Part shown: positions 1 through 5,464 of the stretch, piece by piece
How the letters are laid out: every line of letters begins with the position of its first letter
How positions within the stretch are numbered: position 1 is the first letter of the stretch
From: Aquificota bacterium
GTDB lineage: Bacteria; Aquificota; Aquificia; Aquificales; Hydrogenothermaceae
Direction: 5' to 3'
Assembly: GCA_013153795.1 (NCBI GenBank)
Contig: JAADDV010000055.1
Coordinates: forward strand, 1 to 5,491
DNA length: 5,491 bases
Notes under the pieces: generated by a model
Database searches by the model: none
The model's input: only the letters and a program-made list of their open reading frames with translations
Told to the model about the DNA's origin: nothing
Translations under genes and position numbers: made by a program

Positions 1-2653
1 CTTCTGAGAATATTTCTACTTTAAAGAGATACTCTGTAGCATTATGTTTTATTCTATACATCATATCTTCAAACATAGCAAAAGCTTCTTTTTTGTATTC
101 TACAAGTGGGTCTCTTTGAGCATATCCTCTAAGATACACACTTTCTCTAAGTCTATCTAAGATATGAAGGTGCTCTTTCCATAGCTGGTCTAAAACTTGG
201 AGAATTATATATCTTTCAAATTCTCTCATTAAAGAAGAGCCAAGTCTGTTTTCTTTTGCATCATAGGCTTTGAAAATCTCGTTTAGAATATACTCTTCTA
301 ACTCTTTTCTGTCCCATTCTTTTTCTTTGTCTATTTTTATCTCAACACCAAGCCATTCCTTAAATGTTTTTTCCAGTTCTTCTAAATCCCATTTTTCCTG
401 ATATTCTTCAGCTGGTGCATATTTATCTATATACGAAAGGGCTACTTCCTCTATCCACTGTCTTACATCTTCTTTCAGATTAGCTCCTTCTACGACATCT
501 CTTCTAAGAGCATATATAACCTGTCTTTGTCTATTCATTACATCATCAAACTCAAGAAGTCTTTTTCTTATCTGAAAGTTTTGGGCTTCTACTCTTTTTT
601 GGGCGTTTTCTATAGCCTTTGTTACCATTCCACTTTCTATTGGCTCTCCGTCTGGAATTCTCATTCTTTCCATTAATGCTTTTAGCTTGTCTCCACCAAA
701 AAGTCTTAAAAGGTCATCTTCAAGGGAAAGGTAAAATCTTGAAGAACCAGGGTCTCCCTGTCTACCTGCTCTACCTCTAAGCTGGTTATCTATTCTTCTT
801 GATTCATGTCTTTCTGTTCCTATTACAGCAAGTCCTCCAAGCTCTATAACTTTTTGTTTTTCTTTTGCTGTTATTTCCTGTGCTTCTTTAAGGGCTTCTT
901 TATATTCTTCTTCTGAAGCAGTTTCTGGAGTTTTTCCTTTTTTCTTGAGAATTTCTTTAGCAAGATATTCAGGGTTTCCACCTAAGAGAATATCTGTTCC
1001 TCTACCTGCCATATTTGTTGCTATTGTTACAGCTCCAATTCTACCTGCTTGCGCAATAATTTCAGCTTCCTTTTCATGATGTTTTGCGTTTAATACATGA
1101 TGTTTTATTCCTCTTTTCTTTAAAAGAGCTGAAAGATGTTCAGATGTTTCTATAGATGCTGTTCCAACAAGAACAGGTCTTCCTTGTTTGTGAAGCTCCT
1201 CTATCTCTTTTATAGCTGCTTCATACTTTTCTTTTTTTGTCTTATAAACAAGGTCTGGGTAATCTTTTCTTATAACAGGTTTGTTTGTAGGAATAACCAG
1301 AACATCAAGTCCATAAATCTCTTTAAATTCTTCTGCTTCTGTTTCTGCTGTCCCTGTCATACCTGCAAGTTTTTCATACATTCTGAAGTAGTTCTGGTAT
1401 GTGATTGATGCAAGGGTTTGGTTTTCTGCTTCTATTTTAACCCCTTCTTTTGCCTCTATAGCCTGATGAAGACCATCTGACCATCTTCTACCAGGCATTA
1501 AACGCCCTGTAAACTCGTCTACGATAATAACTTCTCCATCTTTTACTACATAATCAACATCTCTATGGAAAAGGGTATTAGCTCTTAATGACTGGATAAT
1601 AGCATGAAGAATATCTATATTTCTTGGGTCATAAAGGTTTTCTAGATTAAAGTATTTTTCTGCTTTTTCAACTCCTTTGTCTGTTAAAACAGCTGTTTTG
1701 TTTTTTTCATCAACTTCGTAGTCTTCATCTTTTACAAGGGTTTTTACAAAAGCATCAGCTGTATAGTATATAGAAACATCCTCATCTGAAGGTCCAGATA
1801 TAATAAGGGGCGTTCTTGCTTCATCAATAAGAATTGAGTCTACCTCGTCAACAATAGCAAAATGATGCCCTTTAACCTGGACTATTTGGTCTTTAGAGAA
1901 GACCATGTTGTCTCTAAGATAATCAAATCCAAATTCATTATTTGTCCCATATGTAATATCTGCTTCGTAGGCTTTTCTTCTTTCTGTGTCTACAGCTTCT
2001 GTAAAGAAGTTTTTTCTAGCTTCTATGTTGTATTTTTCTGATGGAAGAAGCTCTCCAAAAAATCCTTGAGGCCATACTCTCATATCTTTTTCTATAGCTT
2101 CTTGAAACTTTTCCTCATCTACCCATTCAACAAGGAAAGACTGCTGATTTGTATTTATAACGCCTACATCAAGCCCTAAGAATTTGTATATAGCGCCCAT
2201 CCAAACAGCATCTCTTTTTGCCAGATAGTCATTGACTGTAACTAGATGAACTCCTTTTCCTGTTAAGGCATTGAGGTATATAGCAATAGAAGCAACAAGG
2301 GTTTTACCTTCCCCTGTTTTCATTTCTGCAACAGTTCCTTTATGAAGAGCCATTGCACCAATAAGCTGAACATCAAAAGGTCTAAGCCCAAGGGTTCTTT
2401 TTGCTGCTTCTCTTACTAAAGCAAAGGCCTCAGGGAGAATATCAACCATTTCTCCCTTTGTAATAGCATTTTTTAAATTTTCATCTGATTGAACTTTTTC
2501 TTTCAGTGCAAGACTTTTTTCTCTGATTTCTTTATTTGAAAGTTTGTCAAACTCTTTTTCAAGCTGATTTATTTTATCAACTATAGGTTTGAGTTTTTTT
2601 ATTTCTCTTTCATTTTTTGTTCCAAATATTTTTTTTGCTAAAAAACCTATCAT
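1..2653 (-). CDS. secA: SecA preprotein translocase ATPase (3' end beyond window)
   Basis: SecA is the ATP-driven motor that pushes unfolded preproteins through SecYEG at the inner membrane. The frame stays open from the ATG at 2653 to the window edge, giving 884 residues; the C-terminal tail, where many SecA proteins carry a zinc-binding SEC-C motif, is not visible. Landmarks seen: Q-motif region near Gln96, Walker A MKTGEGKT (111-118), ADITYGTNN (231-239), Walker B DEVDSILIDEARTPL (269-283), DEFTGR (379-384), TNMAGRGTD (546-554), LRGRAGRQGDPG (625-636) and the two-helix finger HLHILDRLRESVYLRGY (centred near 834). About 50 extra residues lie between roughly 168 and 222 compared with E. coli, with many aromatic and charged residues. 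The start is supported by GGGAGGT at 2672-2666, although the spacing to ATG is long (about 13 nt after GGAGG). No frameshift was seen. The gene is divergent from the DUF1538 operon. Confidence 0.98.
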   Translation of the reverse strand, partial: MIGFLAKKIFGTKNEREIKKLKPIVDKINQLEKEFDKLSNKEIREKSLALKEKVQSDENLKNAITKGEMVDILPEAFALVREAAKRTLGLRPFDVQLIGAMALHKGTVAEMKTGEGKTLVASIAIYLNALTGKGVHLVTVNDYLAKRDAVWMGAIYKFLGLDVGVINTNQQSFLVEWVDEEKFQEAIEKDMRVWPQGFFGELLPSEKYNIEARKNFFTEAVDTERRKAYEADITYGTNNEFGFDYLRDNMVFSKDQIVQVKGHHFAIVDEVDSILIDEARTPLIISGPSDEDVSIYYTADAFVKTLVKDEDYEVDEKNKTAVLTDKGVEKAEKYFNLENLYDPRNIDILHAIIQSLRANTLFHRDVDYVVKDGEVIIVDEFTGRLMPGRRWSDGLHQAIEAKEGVKIEAENQTLASITYQNYFRMYEKLAGMTGTAETEAEEFKEIYGLDVLVIPTNKPVIRKDYPDLVYKTKKEKYEAAIKEIEELHKQGRPVLVGTASIETSEHLSALLKKRGIKHHVLNAKHHEKEAEIIAQAGRIGAVTIATNMAGRGTDILLGGNPEYLAKEILKKKGKTPETASEEEYKEALKEAQEITAKEKQKVIELGGLAVIGTERHESRRIDNQLRGRAGRQGDPGSSRFYLSLEDDLLRLFGGDKLKALMERMRIPDGEPIESGMVTKAIENAQKRVEAQNFQIRKRLLEFDDVMNRQRQVIYALRRDVVEGANLKEDVRQWIEEVALSYIDKYAPAEEYQEKWDLEELEKTFKEWLGVEIKIDKEKEWDRKELEEYILNEIFKAYDAKENRLGSSLMREFERYIILQVLDQLWKEHLHILDRLRESVYLRGYAQRDPLVEYKKEAFAMFEDMMYRIKHNATEYLFKVEIFSE

Positions 2654-2665
2654 TTTGAAAAATTT

Positions 2666-2672
2666 ACCTCCC
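2666..2672 (-). promoter_or_regulatory. secA ribosome binding site, long spacing
   Basis: On the minus strand GGGAGGT precedes the secA ATG (2653-2651). The core GGAGG is strong, but 13 nt separate it from the start, more than the usual 5-9. The in-frame codons between them (AAA, TTT, TTC, AAA) offer no alternative start, so the ATG at 2653 stands. Confidence 0.75.
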
Positions 2673-2690
2673 TATTTATAATCATTGATT

Positions 2691-2718
2691 ATTATATACC
2701 TTTTGAAAAAAGTTCATA
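2691..2718 (-). promoter_or_regulatory. Probable secA promoter (TATAAT -10)
   Basis: A perfect TATAAT lies on the minus strand at 2696-2691. Transcription would start near 2684 and give a leader of about 30 nt. The -35 region is poor: TATGAA or ATGAAC on the minus strand about 15-16 nt upstream are the best matches to TTGACA. The call rests on the -10 box and its position just upstream of the secA ribosome binding site. Confidence 0.5.
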
Positions 2719-2723
2719 TATTA

Positions 2724-2752
2724 AATTTAAGTAATCGGTTTCTAAGTATAAT
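2724..2752 (+). promoter_or_regulatory. Probable promoter of the DUF1538 operon (TATAAT -10)
   Basis: A perfect TATAAT lies at 2747-2752, predicting a transcription start near 2759 and a leader of about 32 nt before the TTG start. No good -35 is present (ATTTAA or TTTAAG at 2725-2731). The two divergent -10 boxes are 50 bp apart, so their -35 regions nearly touch. A 10-bp AT palindrome TTAAATTTAA (2721-2730) lies between them and could be chance in such AT-rich DNA. Confidence 0.5.
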
Positions 2753-2780
2753 AGTTAATTAGGAAAAATTAGAGAAAAAG

Positions 2781-2788
2781 AGAAGGGA
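2781..2788 (+). promoter_or_regulatory. Ribosome binding site deciding a TTG start
   Basis: AGAAGGGA sits immediately upstream of TTG at 2791. An in-frame TAG at 2770-2772 closes the frame upstream, and the next ATG (2818, residue 10) has no purine-rich site before it. TTG is therefore the best start. Spacing is short (about 4 nt after AAGG); an ATT codon at 2788-2790 is the only other in-frame candidate and is less likely. Confidence 0.6.
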
Positions 2789-2790
2789 TT

Positions 2791-4308
2791 TTGGAACAGT
2801 TAAAGCTTTTTTTACAGATGTTAAAAGGGTCTATTAGAGACCTTTTACCTATTATTATTGTTATTTCAGTTTTTCAGTTTTTGATTATTCAGCAAGTTCC
2901 TGAAAATCTTTTTTCTGTTGTTGCTGGTCTTTCTATTGTTGCTGTAGGACTTGCTATATTTATTCAGGGACTTGAAGTTGGTATTTTTCCTTTAGGAGAA
3001 AATCTTGCCAATGAATTTGCTAGGAAAGGTTCTCTTTTTTGGCTTTTACTTTTTGCTTTTTTAATAGGATTTTCTACTACAATAGCAGAACCAGCCTTAA
3101 TAGCTATTGCAGACAAGGCGGCTGTTATATCTGGTGGAAGAATTGATGCTTTCTGGCTTCGGTTTACTGTCGCTTTATCTGTTGGATTTGCTATTGCCCT
3201 TGGAGTTTTACGGATTATTTTAGGACATCCTATCCACTGGTATATAATTATTGGATATATTATTGTTGTTCTTATAACATTTTTTGCTCCTCCTGAGATT
3301 GTTGGTCTTGCATATGATAGTGGCGGAGTTACTACTTCCACTGTTACTGTTCCCCTTGTTACAGCTTTAGGAATAGGTCTTGCCAGTAGTATAAGAGGAA
3401 GAAACCCTATTATAGATGGTTTTGGTCTTATTGCTTTTGCTTCTCTTACGCCAATGATTTTTGTTCAGATATATGGAATTCTTGTTTATGCCCTTTCAGG
3501 AGATAATTCGGGTGTATCTACTGCTTCAGCACTTCAAACAGACCTTCCATTAGAGGAAGTAACATATTCGGAGCACAAACCTCATTGGGCAATGGAAATA
3601 GCTTTAGATTTATTTGCTGTTATAAAAGACCTTATTCCTATTTTGTTTGTTATCTTTTTCTTCCAGTTTGCTATTTTGAAAAAGCCTATCCCTCACCCAA
3701 AAAAAATAGCTTTTGGTATTGTCCTTGTTATTTTAGGGCTTTACTCTTTTATTGTAGGGCTTGAAATGGGACTGTTTCCTTTAGGGGAAACAATGGCTCT
3801 GCAACTGACACAAACAGGAAACTATTTACTTATATATATTTTTGGTTTTCTTATAGGGTTTTCAACAACTATGGCAGAACCAGCTCTTATAGCTGTAGCT
3901 TTAAAGGCAAAAGAAGTTAGTGATGGGATTATAAATGATTTTGTTTTAAGGGTTTTTGTTGCAATTGGTGTTGCTATTGGGATAGCTTTAGGGTGTTATC
4001 GAATTGTTGTTGGGGATAGTATCCATTACTACATTATCGCAGGATACATTGTTGTGATTATCATGACTTATTTTGCTCCCCGTTATATTATTCCTATTGC
4101 ATATGATAGTGGCGGGGTTACCACTTCTACTGTCACTGTTCCTCTTGTAGCTGCTTTGGGACTAGGTCTTGCTTCTAATATACCTGGTAGAAATCCTCTT
4201 ATAGATGGTTTTGGTCTTATAGCTTTTGCTTCTTTATTTCCAATGATTACGGTTATGGGATATGGAATTATTGCTCAGTATCTTATTAAAAAGGAGGCTG
4301 AAAAATGA
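2791..4308 (+). CDS. Duplicated DUF1538 polytopic membrane protein, probable transporter
   Basis: A 505-residue, very hydrophobic inner-membrane protein that I recognise as the DUF1538 family; the substrate is unknown. It consists of two homologous halves with a constant 263-residue offset and no gap from about residue 15 to 231. Paired motifs are GLEVGIFPLGE (60-70) and GLEMGLFPLGE (323-333); IGFSTT-x-AEPALIA (92-105 and 355-368); YDSGGVTTSTVTVPLV (175-190 and 438-453); GRNP-x-IDGFGLIAFASL (203-219 and 466-482). Each half has about 6-7 hydrophobic segments (half 1 near 16-34, 42-60, 82-98, 122-143, 148-167, 184-201, 208-235). Acidic and basic residues kept in both halves within or beside hydrophobic stretches (Glu62, Glu70, Glu100, Arg141, Asp176, Arg204, Asp209) suggest a substrate or ion path. 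A polar, acidic linker (about 236-265) joins the halves. The start is TTG. The stop overlaps the next ATG (ATGA), so translation is coupled to the P-II-like gene. The transporter role is inferred from the fold pattern and the neighbours. Confidence 0.9.
   Translation: MEQLKLFLQMLKGSIRDLLPIIIVISVFQFLIIQQVPENLFSVVAGLSIVAVGLAIFIQGLEVGIFPLGENLANEFARKGSLFWLLLFAFLIGFSTTIAEPALIAIADKAAVISGGRIDAFWLRFTVALSVGFAIALGVLRIILGHPIHWYIIIGYIIVVLITFFAPPEIVGLAYDSGGVTTSTVTVPLVTALGIGLASSIRGRNPIIDGFGLIAFASLTPMIFVQIYGILVYALSGDNSGVSTASALQTDLPLEEVTYSEHKPHWAMEIALDLFAVIKDLIPILFVIFFFQFAILKKPIPHPKKIAFGIVLVILGLYSFIVGLEMGLFPLGETMALQLTQTGNYLLIYIFGFLIGFSTTMAEPALIAVALKAKEVSDGIINDFVLRVFVAIGVAIGIALGCYRIVVGDSIHYYIIAGYIVVIIMTYFAPRYIIPIAYDSGGVTTSTVTVPLVAALGLGLASNIPGRNPLIDGFGLIAFASLFPMITVMGYGIIAQYLIKKEAEK
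2836..3483 (+). repeat. DUF1538 internal repeat, copy 1 (residues 16-231)
   Basis: The first copy of the intragenic duplication aligns with copy 2 at a fixed distance of 789 bp (263 codons) without a gap. Over residues 175-230 versus 438-493, 47 of 56 residues are identical by my count. Confidence 0.92.
3625..4272 (+). repeat. DUF1538 internal repeat, copy 2 (residues 279-494)
   Basis: The second copy of the duplication. DNA similarity is locally high: 3310-3360 versus 4099-4149 differ at 6 of 51 bases, all synonymous, and 3412-3444 versus 4201-4233 differ at 1 of 33. Elsewhere the copies are clearly diverged at the protein level. Confidence 0.92.
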
Positions 4309-4652
4309 AATTTTCTGTTTTAGTAGCTATTGTTTCAGAAGAACTTGAGGATAAAGCAATAGATGTAGCAAAGCAGGCAGGAGCTGGAGGAGTTACAATC
4401 CTCCATGGGACTGGAATAGGATTGAAAGAAAAAAAGATATTCTTTGGGCTGACCTATGAAGGAAGAGAAAGTATCCTTGTTTTTGTTCTTGAAAGAAAAC
4501 TTTCCCTTGAAGTTTTAAAAGCTTTAAATAAAGAGCTTGAACTTGAAAAAGAAGACCATGGGCTTGCCTTTGTTTTACCGATAGAGCATTTAGCTGGAAT
4601 AAATAGAGAGGAAATCCTTAAGTTTCAAGAAAAACTAAAAGAAGAGTTATAA
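4305..4652 (+). CDS. P-II-like regulatory protein, diverged
   Basis: A 115-residue cytosolic protein with P-II-like ferredoxin-fold order: beta strand FSVLVAIV (3-10), helix 12-24, strand with GAGGVTILHGTGIG (26-39), a short T-loop-like stretch (40-54), strand SILVFVLE (56-63), helix 66-79, strand GLAFVLPIEHLAGI (86-99) and a charged C-terminal helix. P-II proteins form trimers that bind adenine nucleotides and control transporters or enzymes. Here the T-loop is about six residues shorter than in GlnB. The B-loop TGxxGDGK is replaced by LEKEDHGL, and the C-terminal arginines are missing. A Tyr occurs at 51 but not in the GlnB sequence context, so uridylylation is doubtful. The ATG overlaps the DUF1538 stop as ATGA, and a perfect AAGGAGG (4291-4297) lies 7 nt upstream inside the transporter's last codons. 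Most likely it regulates the DUF1538 protein; the ligand is unknown. Confidence 0.85.
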   Translation: MKFSVLVAIVSEELEDKAIDVAKQAGAGGVTILHGTGIGLKEKKIFFGLTYEGRESILVFVLERKLSLEVLKALNKELELEKEDHGLAFVLPIEHLAGINREEILKFQEKLKEEL

Positions 4653-4669
4653 CTTTTGGAGGAGTTAAA

Positions 4670-5053
4670 ATGTTAGTAAAAGATGTTATGAATAAAGATG
4701 TTGTAAAAATTTCTCCTTTAATGTCTTTAAAAGAAGCTATAAAACTGATGAAAGAAAAAGATGTAAAGGCTTTGGTTGTAGATAGAGTTTCTGAAAGAGA
4801 TGCTTATGGAATTATAACATATACAAGCATTCTTAAAGCTATTTATTTTGAGGAAGGGGATATAGACCTTCTTAATGTTTATGATGTTGCTGTAAAACCG
4901 GCCTTGTCTATTTCTGGAGAGCTTGATATAAAATATGCTGCAAAAATGATGGTTAATTTTAATATAAAAAGACTTTTAGTTATTGATAATAATCAGCTTC
5001 AAGGGATAGTTTCAATGACAGATATAATAGAGCATTTAGCTGAACAACTTTAA
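4670..5053 (+). CDS. Tandem CBS-domain protein
   Basis: A 127-residue soluble protein made of one CBS pair (Bateman module) and nothing else. CBS1 spans about 1-60, starting VKDVMNKDVVKISP and ending GIITYTSILKA (47-57). CBS2 spans about 70-124, with IKRLLVIDNNQLQGIVSMTDII at its end. Such pairs typically sense AMP, ATP or S-adenosyl compounds. CBS2 keeps the ribose-contacting TD pair (Thr117-Asp118) in GIVSMTD. In CBS1 the equivalent position is Thr52-Ser53, so one of the two sites may be degenerate. There is a strong ribosome binding site GGAGGAG at 4658-4664, 5 nt before ATG, and a 17-nt gap after the P-II-like gene, so it is the third gene of the operon. I infer a nucleotide-sensing partner of the transporter and P-II-like protein; a free-standing role is possible. 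Confidence 0.92.
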   Translation: MLVKDVMNKDVVKISPLMSLKEAIKLMKEKDVKALVVDRVSERDAYGIITYTSILKAIYFEEGDIDLLNVYDVAVKPALSISGELDIKYAAKMMVNFNIKRLLVIDNNQLQGIVSMTDIIEHLAEQL

Positions 5054-5271
5054 TTTTTATTTTTTTCTTTTTTTATAAGGTCATATAAATTAAGAGCTGA
5101 AACCCATACGATAACAGCTCCAGCAATAACAGGTAATAGACTTTGTAGTAATTTTGCTGTCATTAAAGTGCTGTCTTTTATCTGAAAAGCAGAAAATACT
5201 CCACCAATATTATTAAATATTGCATATAACCCTACAACAATTCCAAAAATTAACAAAATTTTTACAGTCAT
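5050..5271 (-). CDS. Small two-helix membrane protein, unknown function
   Basis: A 73-residue protein that I do not recognise. It has two hydrophobic segments (about 4-28 and 43-66), joined by a short polar stretch QIKDSTLMTAK (30-40), and ends in the lysine-rich tail KKEKNKN. No cleavage site or catalytic motif is visible. On the minus strand AAAGG (5283-5279) lies 7 nt before the ATG, which supports both the start and the gene being real. It is convergent with the CBS gene; the two stop codons share TTAA at 5050-5053. No clear sigma-70 promoter was found upstream. By charge it is probably N-out/C-out or N-in/C-in, with the Lys tail favouring a cytoplasmic C-terminus. A role with the neighbouring transporter is possible, but the opposite orientation argues against co-transcription. 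Confidence 0.75.
   Translation of the reverse strand: MTVKILLIFGIVVGLYAIFNNIGGVFSAFQIKDSTLMTAKLLQSLLPVIAGAVIVWVSALNLYDLIKKEKNKN
5054..5074 (+). other. T-rich tract after the CBS gene; no hairpin seen
   Basis: Directly after the operon stop, 19 of 21 plus-strand bases are T. This would make a U-tract in the operon mRNA, but I see no GC-rich stem before it, so it is not called a terminator. The same bases encode the lysine/asparagine tail of the opposite-strand gene. Confidence 0.5.
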
Positions 5272-5334
5272 TTTGTTTCCTTTAAATTTTTTCTTACTCC
5301 AAAATTTTAATAAAAATCAAATTTTTATAAAAGC

Positions 5335-5359
5335 ATTTGAAGAAAAACTAAATTCAAAT
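5335..5359. repeat. Inverted repeat ATTTGAA-N11-TTCAAAT
   Basis: Two perfect 7-bp arms (5335-5341 and 5353-5359) are separated by 11 nt. The element lies about 115-140 bp upstream of the start predicted from the sigma-54-type element, a usual distance for an enhancer-binding activator site. In AT-rich DNA chance is a real alternative. Confidence 0.35.
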
Positions 5360-5434
5360 AGGAAAATATAGGGATACCAAAACCTTCCCATGAAGATATA
5401 TTTTTTAATTTTTATAAAACCGATTTCCAATGTG

Positions 5435-5450
5435 AAAAATTGCAATTTTT
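5435..5450. repeat. Perfect 16-bp palindrome AAAAATTGCAATTTTT
   Basis: The 16 bases equal their own reverse complement, centred on GC at 5442-5443. The last T is also the first base of the adjacent TGGCAC element. A repressor or activator operator is possible. It has no loop, so it is less likely to act as an RNA hairpin. Confidence 0.6.
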
Positions 5451-5464
5451 GGCACGATTTTTGT
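5450..5464 (+). promoter_or_regulatory. Candidate sigma-54 (RpoN) promoter, rightward
   Basis: TGGCACGATTTTTGT matches the sigma-54 consensus TGGCAC-N5-TTGC in every listed base except the last (T for C). The distance between the GG (5451-5452) and the -12 G (5463) is exactly right. Transcription would start near 5476 and read out of the window, so the target gene is not visible. Sigma-54 is known in Aquificales. Confidence 0.55.

Noticed and set aside
1136..1408. 90-codon plus-strand open frame inside secA
   Set aside because: It is antisense to conserved SecA motifs, its product is a Cys/Phe-rich low-complexity string, and it has no ribosome binding site. It is a shadow of secA.
2964..3341. 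125-codon minus-strand open frame inside the DUF1538 gene
   Set aside because: It lies opposite the conserved first half of the membrane protein, and its sequence shows no recognisable domain. It is a shadow frame.
5054..5078. Intrinsic terminator for the operon
   Set aside because: The U-tract is present but I could find no stable GC-containing hairpin immediately upstream.
5372..5390. Possible stem GGGA...TCCC
   Set aside because: The arms are only 4 bp and there is no following T-run or known RNA motif, so no RNA structure is called.
5320..5419. Direct repeat AATTTTTATAAAA at 5320-5332 and 5407-5419
   Set aside because: The 13-mer is exact, but it is pure A/T in very AT-rich DNA and occurs only twice, so chance is the simpler explanation.
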